Shown here piece by piece: positions 1 through 8,306 of a stretch of DNA of 64,000 nucleotides. Where the stretch lies: NCBI GenBank assembly GCA_003242685.1, contig QGVD01000011.1, positions 1 through 64,000 on the forward strand. Direction: 5' to 3'. The notes beneath the pieces are model-generated. The model was not told where the DNA came from and searched no databases. It saw only the letters and a program-made list of their open reading frames with translations. A program made the translations under genes and the position numbers. The stretch is from Pseudomonadota bacterium (GTDB lineage Bacteria > Pseudomonadota > Gammaproteobacteria > Steroidobacterales > Steroidobacteraceae). How positions within the stretch are numbered: position 1 is the stretch's first letter; every line of letters starts with the position of its first letter.

Positions 1-57
1 GATCTCGAAGGCATCGTGGAGCGTGCGGGGCGCTGGCTGCGCGATATCATCCGCTGA
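1..57 (+). CDS. C-terminal end of an unidentified upstream gene (partial)
   Basis: An open frame enters from the left edge and ends with TGA at 55-57. Its last 18 residues are DLEGIVERAGRWLRDIIR. The stop shares its A with the ATG of the lipoprotein gene that follows, so the two are probably cotranscribed and translationally coupled. The fragment is too short to assign to a family. Confidence 0.6.
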   Translation, partial: DLEGIVERAGRWLRDIIR

Positions 58-593
58 TGCGACGCGTTCTGATCCTTCTTGCGAGCACCGCGGTGCTCGC
101 GGCCTGTCAGACACCCGGGCCGTACGAGCCCGGGCCTTCTCCGGCGCCTCGTGTGCCCGAGCCCGAACGGCGGCAGCCGGTGCCCCAACCTGAGCCGGAG
201 CCTCCTGCACCGACTCCGCCGCCACCTCCTGCGCGGCCGCCGGCGCCCCAGAAGCAGTATCGGCTGAGCGCGGCCACTGCGGCACTGGTGTCGCAGGCGC
301 GAACTCAGTCTTCCTCGGGAGATCACGCAGCGGCGGCCGCGACGGTGGAGCGCGCGCTGCGCATCGAGCCTTCGAATCCGCTGCTCTGGATCGAGCTCGG
401 GCGGATCCGTCAGGCCGAGGGCAACTACGCACAGGCCGATGCCATGGGACGCCGCGCGCTCTCGCTCGCATCGGGCGATCCGCAGACGCAGGCAGCCGCC
501 TGGAACCTGATCGCGGAGTCGCTGCGCGCGCGCCGGCGCAATCAGGAGGCTGCCGAAGCCGAGCAGCGGGCGAAGGATCTGCTGGGAGGCTGA
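57..593 (+). CDS. TPR-containing outer-membrane-type lipoprotein
   Basis: This 178-residue protein has a lipoprotein signal peptide: basic MRR start, hydrophobic core and lipobox LAAC with the lipidated Cys at position 17. A Pro/Glu-rich linker (about residues 22-65) follows. The C-terminal half (about 72-175) is helical and reads as tetratricopeptide repeats, for example ALRIEPSNPLLWIELGRIRQ. Lipidation implies transfer to a membrane facing the periplasm; position 18 is Gln, not an Asp retention signal, so the outer membrane is the likely site. TPR lipoproteins usually act as assembly or scaffold partners, but the partner cannot be read here. It overlaps the preceding gene by one base and converges on hisIE. 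Confidence 0.85.
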   Translation: MRRVLILLASTAVLAACQTPGPYEPGPSPAPRVPEPERRQPVPQPEPEPPAPTPPPPPARPPAPQKQYRLSAATAALVSQARTQSSSGDHAAAAATVERALRIEPSNPLLWIELGRIRQAEGNYAQADAMGRRALSLASGDPQTQAAAWNLIAESLRARRRNQEAAEAEQRAKDLLGG

Positions 594-602
594 TTCTCGT
601 GG

Positions 603-623
603 CGCGTCCGGATTTCCGGCGCG
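603..623. terminator. Short hairpin between convergent genes
   Basis: CGCG-T-CCGG, loop ATTT, CCGG-CGCG forms an 8-pair stem with one bulged base in the 69-base gap between the lipoprotein gene and the end of hisIE. There is no T-run, so it is at best a weak bidirectional terminator or an mRNA 3'-end stabiliser. Confidence 0.35.
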
Positions 624-662
624 TCACACCGCGAAGCAGGCAGGCGAGCGTGCACGAACGCG

Positions 663-1328
663 TCAGGCCGCCGGCGGGCTCGTTCGTGCGGTGGACGTTC
701 GGCCGGCGTGTCTCGATTCGAGCTCGCGCACCACGCGCTCGAGCCCGATGCCGCGGCTGCGCAGGAGCAGCAGCAGGTGGAAGATCAGGTCCGCGGCTTC
801 GCCGACGAGCTTGTCGTCGGATTCGGCGACCGCGGCGAGCGCAACCTCGAGCCCTTCCTCACCGACCTTCTGCGCGATGCGCGTCGGACCGCGGGAGTAG
901 AGCCGTGCGGTGTAGCTGCCTTCGGGCCGGTCCGCGATGCGCTGCTCGATGACCCCCTCGAGCGCGTTCAGAAACGCGATGCGCTCGGCCGGGGTGAGCG
1001 GCTCGTCACCGAAGCACGTCGCCGTGCCGAGGTGACAGACGGGTCCGCGCGGACGGGCGATGACGAGCAGCGTATCGCGATCGCAGTCGGCGCGGATGCT
1101 TTCGAGGTCGAGCGTGTTTCCCGACGTTTCGCCCTTCTCCCACAGGCGGCCCTTGCTGCGGCTGTAGAACACGACCCGCTGCCGTTCGAGAGTCTCGCGG
1201 ACCGCTTCGCGGTTCATGTAGCCGAGCATGAGGACTGCACCCGTATCCGCATGCTGGACGATGGCAGGCACCAGCCCGCCGCCCTTGTCGAAGTCGAGTC
1301 CCTCGAGCTCGTTGAGTGTCACGTTCAT
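663..1328 (-). CDS. hisIE: Bifunctional phosphoribosyl-AMP cyclohydrolase / phosphoribosyl-ATP pyrophosphatase
   Basis: Catalyses steps 2 and 3 of histidine synthesis in the cytoplasm: PR-ATP to PR-AMP, then ring opening of PR-AMP. The 221-residue protein has an N-terminal HisI domain (about 1-110) with the metal-binding cluster D81-C82-D83-x-D85 and zinc-type cysteines C98 and C105. The C-terminal HisE domain (about 115-205) carries the acidic MazG-like motifs EEGLE (157-161) and EAADLIFH (177-184). It is the last gene of the his operon; its ATG overlaps the hisF stop by four bases (ATGA). The final 15 or so residues are a Ser/Thr/Pro-rich tail. Confidence 0.96.
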   Translation of the reverse strand: MNVTLNELEGLDFDKGGGLVPAIVQHADTGAVLMLGYMNREAVRETLERQRVVFYSRSKGRLWEKGETSGNTLDLESIRADCDRDTLLVIARPRGPVCHLGTATCFGDEPLTPAERIAFLNALEGVIEQRIADRPEGSYTARLYSRGPTRIAQKVGEEGLEVALAAVAESDDKLVGEAADLIFHLLLLLRSRGIGLERVVRELESRHAGRTSTARTSPPAA

Positions 1329-2092
1329 GGGCGTACCTCGATCCCGGCGGCACGCAGCTCGCGCTTGAGATCGCCGATGGCGATCGCGCCGGTGTGGAAC
1401 ACGCTGGCGGCGAGCGCGGCGTCGACGTCAGCGTCCCGGAACACGTCCCGGAAATGCTCGATCGCGCCGGCGCCGCCGGACGCCACCAGCGGCACGCTGC
1501 AGAGCGCGCGTACCTCGTGGAGCTGGGCGATGTCGTAGCCCTTGCGGACGCCGTCACTCGCCATGCAGTTGAGGACGATCTCGCCGGCGCCGCGCTCCTG
1601 CACTTCACGGACCCACTGGAGCGTGTCGCGGCCGCTGTCGCGCGAGCGGTTCGGATCGCCGGTGAACTGGTACACGCGATAGCCCTGCGGCGTCACCAGC
1701 GAGTCGATGCCGACGACCACGCACTGCGCGCCGAAGCGCGCCGCGAGCGCATCGATGAGATCCGGGTTCGCGAGGGCAGGGGAGTTGACGGAGACCTTCT
1801 CCGCGCCTGCGTTGAGGATCTCCTCCGCGTCCGCCACCGAGCGGATACCTCCGGCGACACAGAACGGAATGTCGAGCACCCGCGCGACGCGCCGCACCCA
1901 CTCGCGATCGACGGAGCGGCCTTCCGGGCTCGCCGTGATGTCGTAGAACACGAGCTCGTCCGCGCCCTCGTCACGATAGCGCGCCGCGAGCTCGAGTATG
2001 TCTCCCACGACGCGGTGGTCGCGGAAGCGGACGCCCTTTACGACCTGCCCGTCGCGGACGTCGAGACAGGGAATGATGCGTTTGGCAAGAAT
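1325..2092 (-). CDS. hisF: Imidazole glycerol phosphate synthase cyclase subunit HisF, apparent ATT start
   Basis: HisF is the (beta/alpha)8 cyclase that uses ammonia delivered by HisH to make IGP and AICAR. The protein is 255 residues, as usual for the family. No ATG, GTG or TTG fits: the nearest in-frame start upstream would add about 87 Arg-rich residues inside hisA, and none lies downstream before the essential LAKRIIPCLDV segment. With ATT at 2092-2090 as codon 1, the catalytic aspartate of CLDV falls exactly at position 11, as in characterised HisF proteins. GAGGAG lies eight bases upstream, which is ideal Shine-Dalgarno spacing. The gene overlaps hisA by 55 bases and hisIE by four. Sequencing error at this codon is the main alternative. 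Confidence 0.93.
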   Translation of the reverse strand: MLAKRIIPCLDVRDGQVVKGVRFRDHRVVGDILELAARYRDEGADELVFYDITASPEGRSVDREWVRRVARVLDIPFCVAGGIRSVADAEEILNAGAEKVSVNSPALANPDLIDALAARFGAQCVVVGIDSLVTPQGYRVYQFTGDPNRSRDSGRDTLQWVREVQERGAGEIVLNCMASDGVRKGYDIAQLHEVRALCSVPLVASGGAGAIEHFRDVFRDADVDAALAASVFHTGAIAIGDLKRELRAAGIEVRP

Positions 2093-2814
2093 GGTCGCAA
2101 CTCCTCGGGAGTGATCCGCTCTTCGAGCAGCGCCTTGCCGCTCACCGTCGCGGCGACGCCGACCGCATCGAGCGCGGCGAGATCGACCGCGCTGCGCACG
2201 CCGCCCGACGCCTGCCAGGCGAGCTGCGGAAAGCGGCGCACGGCTTCGCGATAGAGCTCGACGTTGGGCCCGGTGAGGGCGCCGTCGCGAGCGATGTCCG
2301 TGCAGAGAACGTGGCGGAGCCCCAGTGCGAGGAAGGGCTCGAGCGCGCGCCACAGCGTGAGAGCGGTCTGCCGTGTCCAGCCGCGCGTGTGAACGATCGG
2401 CTCGCCTTCGGCGGAGAGGCGCACGTCGAACGCCAGACAGATGTGCTCGGGGCCGAAACGCTCGAGCCAGCCGGCGACTTCCTCCGGCCGCTCGATGGCC
2501 GCGCTGCCGACGACGACGCGGTCGACGCCATGGCGCAGCAGATCGTCGATGACTGCGGCGGAGCGCACGCCACCGCCCACCTGCATGCGTACCGCCTTCT
2601 GTGAGCTCAGCGCGACGATGACGGAGCGGTTTGCAAGCACGCCGTCCTTCGCGCCGTCGAGATCCACGACGTGAAGCCAGGTGGCGCCGAGCTCGCGATA
2701 GCGCAGCAGCAGCTCGTGAGGCTCGAGGTCGTAGCGCGTCTCCGCGCCGAAATCCCCCTGGAACAGTCGTACGCAGCGTCCGCCGCGCAGGTCTATCGCG
2801 GGAATGAGCAGCAT
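2038..2814 (-). CDS. hisA: 1-(5-phosphoribosyl)-5-[(5-phosphoribosylamino)methylideneamino]imidazole-4-carboxamide isomerase
   Basis: HisA performs the Amadori rearrangement of ProFAR to PRFAR in histidine synthesis. The 258-residue barrel shows the N-terminal catalytic motif LLIPAIDLRGG (D8), the phosphate-binding GGGVRS segment near 80-85, D130 in AFDVR and the second phosphate motif region TDIARDG near 172-178. It is about a dozen residues longer than typical HisA because its C-terminus runs on through the start region of hisF. Its ATG shares one base with the hisH stop, so translation of the two is probably coupled. Confidence 0.96.
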   Translation of the reverse strand: MLLIPAIDLRGGRCVRLFQGDFGAETRYDLEPHELLLRYRELGATWLHVVDLDGAKDGVLANRSVIVALSSQKAVRMQVGGGVRSAAVIDDLLRHGVDRVVVGSAAIERPEEVAGWLERFGPEHICLAFDVRLSAEGEPIVHTRGWTRQTALTLWRALEPFLALGLRHVLCTDIARDGALTGPNVELYREAVRRFPQLAWQASGGVRSAVDLAALDAVGVAATVSGKALLEERITPEELRPFLPNASFPVSTSATGRS

Positions 2815-3410
2815 CAGCCGAGCCTCAGGAAATTGGCGAGTATGCGCGCGCCGGTGCGGCCGGAGCGCTCCGGGTGGAACTGCGTGCCCCAGAAGTTCCC
2901 CCGACGCACGACGGCAGAGAGCTTCTCACCGTATTCGACGGCGGCGAGCGTCGCGTCGCAGACGGGCGCCGCATAGCCGTGGACGAAGTAGAAGTAGTCG
3001 CCTGGCTCGATGCCATCGAGGAGGGGATCCTCCTTGAGCAGCTCGAGCGAGTTCCACCCCATGTGCGGCACGGGAAGGCCCGGGCGTGCTTCGAGCCGGC
3101 GCACGGATTGCGGCAGCACACCGAGGCACGCGGTATCGCCTTCTTCCGAAGCGGCGAACAGAAGCTGCATGCCGAGGCAGATTCCGAGAACGGGCTGTGC
3201 GAGACGCGGCAGGAGCGTCGCGAGGCCGCTCGCCTGCAGACGGCGCATGGCATCACCCGCCGAGCCGACGCCGGGCAGGATAACGCGAGGCGCGCATTCG
3301 ATCTCGCGGACGTCGCTCGTGACGCGCGAGCGCGCGCCGAGGCGCTCGAGCGCGTACTGGAGCGAGGCGAGGTTTGCACCTCCGCTGTCGATGATTACGG
3401 TCTCGTCCAT
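2814..3410 (-). CDS. hisH: Imidazole glycerol phosphate synthase glutaminase subunit
   Basis: HisH is the class I glutamine amidotransferase that supplies ammonia to HisF. The 198-residue protein contains the complete triad: nucleophile C78 in GICLGMQ, and H179 and E181 in FHPERSG. The oxyanion-strand region PGVGS is at about 46-50. It starts four bases downstream of the hisB stop and overlaps hisA by one base, consistent with balanced production of the HisHF pair. Confidence 0.96.
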   Translation of the reverse strand: MDETVIIDSGGANLASLQYALERLGARSRVTSDVREIECAPRVILPGVGSAGDAMRRLQASGLATLLPRLAQPVLGICLGMQLLFAASEEGDTACLGVLPQSVRRLEARPGLPVPHMGWNSLELLKEDPLLDGIEPGDYFYFVHGYAAPVCDATLAAVEYGEKLSAVVRRGNFWGTQFHPERSGRTGARILANFLRLG

Positions 3411-3414
3411 GGCC

Positions 3415-4488
3415 CTAGAGGACGCCCTTGGTGCTCGGCAGCTCGGTTCCTTCGCGGCGGATCGCCTGACGCAGCGCCCGTCCCGTCGCCTTGAAGCAGG
3501 CTTCGACCATGTGATGCGAGTTCTCGCCCGTGACGCTCACGTGCAGCGCCGCGCCGAGCGAGTCCGCGAGCGAGCGGAAGAAGTGGGGCACGAGCTCGGT
3601 GGGGAGTCCCCCGACCTGCTCGCGACCGAAACGGCCTTCGAATACTGCGTACGCCCGGCCCGACAGATCGAGCGCGACCTGAGCGCGGGCCTCGTCCATC
3701 GGCAGCAGGAAACCGTAGCGCGCGATGCCGGCCTTGTCGCCGAGCGCGCGGCGCAGAGCCTCGCCGAGGGCGAGCGCGCAGTCCTCCACGGTGTGGTGCT
3801 CGTCGACGTGCAGATCGCCCCGGCAGTCGAGCTGCAGGGAGAAACCGCCGTGCTTGGCGATCTGCTCGAGCATGTGGTCGAAGAAACCGATGCCCGTGCG
3901 GACGGCGATCGGACCCGGCGAGTCGAGGTCGACGGCCACGTCGATCTGCGTTTCCCGGGTGACACGCTGCACGTGGGCGCGGCGCGCGGTGAGCTCGCGC
4001 ACGATACCGCCCCACGTTTCCTCCGGCGTGCCGTCGCGGCGCACACGCAGTCCCCGCACGCCGAGATTGCGCGCGAACTCGAGGTCGGTGTCGCGATCGC
4101 CGATCACGGCGCTGCGGGCGAGATCGACGCCGCCTTCGCGCAGTAAATCGCGCACCAGCGCGGTACGCGGCTTGCGGCACTCGCAGCCGTCGGAAGGCAG
4201 ATGCGGGCAGATGAACACGGCCTCGAACTCGATGCCCTGCGATGCGAAGGCATCGAGAATGAACCGGTGTGCGGTCTCGAACGCGGCGCGCGGAAAGCGC
4301 TCGGTCCCGAGCCCGTCCTGGTTCGTCACCATGACGAGGCGGTAACCCGCACGCCGCAGCTCACCGAGAGCCGCGAAGACGCCGGGCATGAAGCGGATCT
4401 TCTCGAGCGCGTCCACCTGCTCGTCGGGCGGCTCCTCGACGAGCGTGCCGTCGCGATCGACGAAGAGAACTGCGCCACTCTTGCTCAT
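3415..4488 (-). CDS. hisB: Bifunctional histidinol-phosphatase / imidazoleglycerol-phosphate dehydratase
   Basis: HisB catalyses dehydration of IGP and dephosphorylation of histidinol phosphate. The 357-residue protein has an N-terminal HAD phosphatase domain (about 1-165) with the nucleophile and acid D11 and D13 in FVDRDGT, and the zinc set C94, H96, C102, C104. The C-terminal dehydratase domain (about 168-357) has the metal-binding DEHHTVED (229-236) and ENSHHMVEA motifs. I chose the ATG at 4488 because it starts the HAD domain and gives the same ATGA overlap with hisC seen at neighbouring junctions. The fused form is typical of gammaproteobacteria. Confidence 0.96.
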   Translation of the reverse strand: MSKSGAVLFVDRDGTLVEEPPDEQVDALEKIRFMPGVFAALGELRRAGYRLVMVTNQDGLGTERFPRAAFETAHRFILDAFASQGIEFEAVFICPHLPSDGCECRKPRTALVRDLLREGGVDLARSAVIGDRDTDLEFARNLGVRGLRVRRDGTPEETWGGIVRELTARRAHVQRVTRETQIDVAVDLDSPGPIAVRTGIGFFDHMLEQIAKHGGFSLQLDCRGDLHVDEHHTVEDCALALGEALRRALGDKAGIARYGFLLPMDEARAQVALDLSGRAYAVFEGRFGREQVGGLPTELVPHFFRSLADSLGAALHVSVTGENSHHMVEACFKATGRALRQAIRREGTELPSTKGVL

Positions 4489-5537
4489 CGCAGTGCTCCG
4501 ATGACGCGGTCGTTCTGCTCCGGCGTGCCGACGCTGATACGCACGGCGCGCTCGAGCCCCGGCCGGCGCACGTCGCGGATCAGGATCCCCGCATCGCGCA
4601 CGCGCTCGAGCATCCGGTCCGGCTCGTGCAGCTCGACGAGCAGGAAGTTCGCGGCGCTCGGCCAGACACGGATCACGCCGGGAAGCTCTGCGAGGCCGGC
4701 TGCGAGGCGTGCACGCTCCGCAATGATGGTCGCGACGCGGCGCTCGCTCACGGCGAGCTGAGCCGGCTCGAGGAGCCGGAGCACCGCTTCGATCGTGAGC
4801 TGCGTGATGGCGTAAGGCTGTATGACCTTGGAGAGCAGCGCGATCACGTCGGGATGCGCGATGAGCGTGCCGCAGCGCGCGCCCGCGAGCCCGTGAGCCT
4901 TCGACAGCGTGCGCAGCACCGCGATGTGCGGGAAGCGATCGATGTGACGCGCGAGGCTCGGCTTCTCGGCAAATTCGAGATAGGCCTCGTCGACGACGAG
5001 CAGCGCGCGTCCGGTGAGCGCCTCCGCGAGACGCAGCACGGCATCCTCGTCGAGCAGATTGCCGGTGGGGTTGTTCGGCGAGCACAGGAACACGAGCTTC
5101 ACGCGCGCGTCGCACCGCTCGAGCACCGCCCGTTCGTCGAGCGCGAAACCGCGGCCGGCATCGAGCGGTACCGTGACGAGGTCGGCGCCCTGGATGCGCG
5201 CGGCAACGGAGTACATGCCGAAGGTCGGCGGGCAGATCAGCACCGCATCCTGTCCGGCACGGCAGAACGCGCGCGTCAGCAGATCGATGTGCTCGTCGCT
5301 GCCCCGGCCGACGAGCACGCGCTCGACCGGTACTCCGTAGAGCGCCGCGAGCCGCTCGGCCAGCACGCGCGGAAAGGGTTCCGGGTAGCGGTTGAGCCCC
5401 GCGAGCGTGTCGTCACCGAGCGCACGCCAGGGCAGCTCGTTGGCGTGCATACGCTCGTAGATCGGCTCCCAGGTCGCGTGCTCGTAGGGCTTCAGCGCCA
5501 GGATGTCCGGTCGTGCGAGTCCGTTCAGCCAGCTCAT
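4485..5537 (-). CDS. hisC: Histidinol-phosphate aminotransferase
   Basis: A fold-type I PLP enzyme that transaminates imidazole acetol phosphate with glutamate. The 350-residue protein shows the PLP lysine K213 in RTLSKAHGLAGAR, the cofactor-contact motif SPNNPTGN (about 153-160) and VVDEAYLEF with the PLP-ring aspartate. The ATG at 5537 gives the expected family length and overlaps the hisD stop by four bases; reading further upstream would enter hisD coding sequence. Confidence 0.95.
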   Translation of the reverse strand: MSWLNGLARPDILALKPYEHATWEPIYERMHANELPWRALGDDTLAGLNRYPEPFPRVLAERLAALYGVPVERVLVGRGSDEHIDLLTRAFCRAGQDAVLICPPTFGMYSVAARIQGADLVTVPLDAGRGFALDERAVLERCDARVKLVFLCSPNNPTGNLLDEDAVLRLAEALTGRALLVVDEAYLEFAEKPSLARHIDRFPHIAVLRTLSKAHGLAGARCGTLIAHPDVIALLSKVIQPYAITQLTIEAVLRLLEPAQLAVSERRVATIIAERARLAAGLAELPGVIRVWPSAANFLLVELHEPDRMLERVRDAGILIRDVRRPGLERAVRISVGTPEQNDRVIGALR

Positions 5538-6889
5538 CGCGTCCCGTCCCCGGAGGAGACCTTCGCCGGCCTGGCGAGCGCATCGAGGCGGCAGGAGACT
5601 GCGCGCGCGTGCGCATCGAGCCCCTCGAGCTCCGCCAGCGTGACCGCGACGGGGCCGAGCGCGCGCAGGCCGTCCGGCGTGAGCTCCTGCACGGTGATGC
5701 GCTTGACGAAATCGTCGAGCGACAGACCGCTGTAGGCGCGCGCGTAGCCGTAGGTCGGCAGCACGTGGTTCGTGCCGGAACAGTAGTCGCCCATGGGCTC
5801 GGGCGTCCATTCGCCGAGGAAGATCGAGCCGGCGTGCTGGATACGCGGCAGCAGGGCGCGCGGGTCACGGGTGTGAACGATGAGATGCTCGGGCGCGTAC
5901 TCGTTCGAGACGTCGACGGCTGCGTCGAGATCCTTCACCACGATGCAGCGCGCGGCGCGCACGGACTCCTGCAGCACCGCGTTGCGCGAGAGCCGCGCCA
6001 TCTGCGCGTGCACCTGCTCGACGACGGCCTGCGCGAGAGTCCGCGACGACGTGACGAGCACGGCCTGTGCCTGAGTGTCGTGCTCCGCCTGGGCGAGCAG
6101 ATCGGCGGCGACGAAGGCGGGCCGCGCGTTCTCGTCCGCGATCACGAGCACTTCGGACGGACCTGCCGGCAGATCGCAGGCTGCGCCTGCGGGATCGGCA
6201 GCGACGAGCTGTTTCGCGGCCGTGACCCATGCGCTGCCGGGACCGAAGATCTTGTCGACCTTGGGCACCGTCTGTGTGCCGTAGGCCATCGCGGCGATCG
6301 CCTGCGCACCGCCGACGCAGAACACCGTGTCGATGCCGCAGAGCTCGGCGGCCACGAGCACTGCCGGATCGGGCTGGCCGTCGGGGCGCGGACCCGTGCA
6401 CAGCACGCGGCGCGGACATCCCGCGATGCGCGCGGGCACCGCGAGCATGATCACGGCGGAGGGCAGCGGCGCCTGTGAGGCGGGCACATACAGGCCCACG
6501 GCCTGGATGGGGCGCACGATGCGTTCGCACAGCACGCCGGGCATCGTCTCCACCATCAGCGGTCCGCCGAGCTGTGCCGTATGGAAGCGCTCGACGTTCG
6601 CGATCGCCTGCTCGATGGCCGCGATCTGATTCGCCTGGAGCGCCCTGCGCGCCGCCGCGAACTGCGCACGGGTCACTGCGAAGCTCTCCACGCGCACGCG
6701 GTCGAACTGCTCCGTGAAGCGGCGCAGCGCGTCGTCGCCCTCGCGCCTCACGGTCGCGATGATGTCGGCCACGCGTGCGACGATGTCGTCGCGCCGTGAC
6801 TGCACGGGACGCGCGAGCGCTGCCTGCCGGCCGGCGGCATCGAGCGCATCCCACTCGATGATCTGAAGGACGGCGGGGGCGGCGCTCAT
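5534..6889 (-). CDS. hisD: Histidinol dehydrogenase
   Basis: A zinc-dependent enzyme that performs the last two NAD-linked oxidations, from histidinol to histidine. The protein is 451 residues, slightly longer than the usual 430 or so. Recognisable motifs include GPGSAWVTAAKQLV, the zinc/substrate region AEHDTQAQAVLVTSS with its metal histidine, and EYAPEHLIVHT. It is coupled to both neighbours by ATGA overlaps (hisG before it, hisC after it). Confidence 0.95.
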   Translation of the reverse strand: MSAAPAVLQIIEWDALDAAGRQAALARPVQSRRDDIVARVADIIATVRREGDDALRRFTEQFDRVRVESFAVTRAQFAAARRALQANQIAAIEQAIANVERFHTAQLGGPLMVETMPGVLCERIVRPIQAVGLYVPASQAPLPSAVIMLAVPARIAGCPRRVLCTGPRPDGQPDPAVLVAAELCGIDTVFCVGGAQAIAAMAYGTQTVPKVDKIFGPGSAWVTAAKQLVAADPAGAACDLPAGPSEVLVIADENARPAFVAADLLAQAEHDTQAQAVLVTSSRTLAQAVVEQVHAQMARLSRNAVLQESVRAARCIVVKDLDAAVDVSNEYAPEHLIVHTRDPRALLPRIQHAGSIFLGEWTPEPMGDYCSGTNHVLPTYGYARAYSGLSLDDFVKRITVQELTPDGLRALGPVAVTLAELEGLDAHARAVSCRLDALARPAKVSSGDGTR

Positions 6890-7788
6890 GCGAGCATCTT
6901 CTCGACGGGCAGCACCAGCATCGCGCTCGCGCCGGCCTTCTTCAGACTCTCGAGCGTCTCCCAGAACACGTTCTCGCGGCATACCGCGTGCACGGCCACC
7001 TTGTCCGGGAAGCCCTCGAGCGGAATGATGGTGGGCGACTCGCTGCCCGGCAGGAGGCGCCGGATCTCGGGGAGCGCGGCACGCGGCGCGTGCAGCATGA
7101 TGTACTTGCTCTCGCGCACCTGCTGCACGCCTTCGATGCGCATCAGCAGCCGCTGGACCCACTCGTCCTTCTGCGGCGGAAGCTCGACCGGCGTGCGGAT
7201 GAGCACCGCGTGGCTCTCGAGAACGGTCTCGACCTCGCGCAGATGATTCGCCTGCAGCGTCGAGCCGGTGGAAACGAGATCGCAGATGAGATCGGCACGC
7301 CCGAGCCGCGGGGCGATCTCCACGGCGCCGGACAGCGTGACGATCTCGGCCTGCACGTCACGCTCGCGCAGAAACTTCTCGAGCAGATAAGGGTAGGTGG
7401 TCGCGATCCGCTTGCCGCGGAGCGATGAAGGTCCCTCGTAGCTCGTGCCTTCGGGCACGGCGAGCGAGAGCCGGCAGCGGCCGAAGTCGAGCGTGCGCAC
7501 GACCTCGAAGCGCGCGCGGTGCCCGCGCGCGGCGAGCTCGAGCCGCTTCTCCTCGATCACGTTCATGCCGACGAGCCCGAGATCGCACACGTCTTCCTGT
7601 ACGAGGTCGGGAATGTCGTCGTCGCGCACGAAGAGCACGTCGAGCGGCATGTTCTCGCCGTAGCCCATGAGCTGATCCTTGCCGCGCGAGAGCTTGAGGC
7701 CGCAGCGCGTGAGCAGGTCGAGCGAGGGATCGGTGAGACGGCCGGACTTCTGGACCGCGAGCTTCAGACGCAGGTCGCCTTCATCCAT
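6886..7788 (-). CDS. hisG: ATP phosphoribosyltransferase, long form
   Basis: HisG joins ATP to PRPP, the committed and feedback-inhibited step of histidine synthesis. The 300-residue length marks the long form: a catalytic periplasmic-binding-protein-like core (about 1-220) with the PRPP loop DLVSTGSTLQAN, plus a C-terminal ACT-like regulatory domain (about 225-300) that binds histidine. No HisZ is therefore needed, and none is seen. I chose ATG 7788, where the conserved LKLAVQKSGRL segment begins. The first eight bases overlap the end of the upstream TrpR-family gene, so the regulator and hisG share a transcript. Confidence 0.95.
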   Translation of the reverse strand: MDEGDLRLKLAVQKSGRLTDPSLDLLTRCGLKLSRGKDQLMGYGENMPLDVLFVRDDDIPDLVQEDVCDLGLVGMNVIEEKRLELAARGHRARFEVVRTLDFGRCRLSLAVPEGTSYEGPSSLRGKRIATTYPYLLEKFLRERDVQAEIVTLSGAVEIAPRLGRADLICDLVSTGSTLQANHLREVETVLESHAVLIRTPVELPPQKDEWVQRLLMRIEGVQQVRESKYIMLHAPRAALPEIRRLLPGSESPTIIPLEGFPDKVAVHAVCRENVFWETLESLKKAGASAMLVLPVEKMLA

Positions 7789-8170
7789 GACGCGTGACCT
7801 CCGGGCGCGCAGCGGACTGTGCGGCGCGTACGCCGTTGCCGCGGCGGGCACCATTCGAGCGGCGTGCCGCCTCGAGGCGGCGGACCGCGAGCGCGTATCC
7901 GCCGTTGCCGTTGGCGAGGAAGCGCGCCACCCGTCCGATGGTGGTGACGCTCACGCCGGTCAGGCGGTGGATCTCGCGGTAGGAGAGGCCGCGGCGCAGC
8001 CATTCGACGACCGCCCAGCGGTCCGCCATCGCCTGCAGCTCGGCGGGCGTGCACAGGTCGCGGAAGAAGGCGCGGCACTCCTCGGGAGTGCGCAGCGAGG
8101 TGATCGCCGCGTAGAGATTGCGCTCGGCGAGCGCTTCCTGGCGCGGGCTGACGTTACGGTGCAGTTTCAT
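7781..8170 (-). CDS. TrpR/YerC-family putative histidine operon regulator
   Basis: A 129-residue protein of the TrpR superfamily, YerC/YecD branch. The helical core runs from about residue 10 to 98. It contains the family signature ELQAMADRWAVVEWLRRG followed by a helix-turn-helix, YREIHRLTGVSVTTIGRVARFL, which is the TrpR-like reading head. A basic low-complexity tail (about 100-129) follows. TrpR-superfamily regulators adjacent to his genes have been proposed to be histidine-responsive (called HisR). Being the first gene of the his transcript suggests autoregulation, but no effector site can be verified here. It overlaps hisG by eight bases. Confidence 0.85.
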   Translation of the reverse strand: MKLHRNVSPRQEALAERNLYAAITSLRTPEECRAFFRDLCTPAELQAMADRWAVVEWLRRGLSYREIHRLTGVSVTTIGRVARFLANGNGGYALAVRRLEAARRSNGARRGNGVRAAQSAARPEVTRHG

Positions 8171-8182
8171 GCCGTCTCGGGT

Positions 8183-8206
8183 GTATTAACGTATTAGCAC
8201 ATTAGC
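8183..8206 (-). promoter_or_regulatory. Three tandem octamers, candidate operator of the his operon
   Basis: On the plus strand three 8-base units lie end to end: GTATTAAC (8183-8190), GTATTAGC (8191-8198) and ACATTAGC (8199-8206). They are AT-rich in otherwise GC-rich DNA and end 13 bases before the ATG of the TrpR-family gene. A weak minus-strand promoter (TTGTGC at 8210-8205, TAATAC at 8188-8183, spacer 16) coincides with them, so a bound protein would occlude it. An imperfect dyad GTG...ACGT...CAC covers 8181-8200. Confidence 0.5.
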
Positions 8207-8270
8207 ACAACGGCGGTGTTCCGGCCAGCGCGACACGGCGCGGCGCCTGGAGAAGTGTGGACAGTATCGC

Positions 8271-8299
8271 TTGACTGCCTGTGGGGGCGGCCCTAGACT
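8271..8299 (+). promoter_or_regulatory. Sigma-70 promoter of the metX-metB transcript
   Basis: TTGACT (8271-8276) and TAGACT (8294-8299) are separated by 17 bases. Transcription would start near 8306, exactly at the 5' edge of the riboswitch aptamer, which supports the call. The opp operon at 32553 uses the same two hexamers. Confidence 0.7.
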
Positions 8300-8306
8300 G
8301 CCGCGC

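Noticed and set aside
1316..2254. Long plus-strand frame through hisF and hisA (also 708-1538)
   Set aside because: It is the antisense shadow of the his operon: high GC leaves antisense frames open, the sequence is Arg/Ala/Asp-rich without motifs, and no ribosome site is present.
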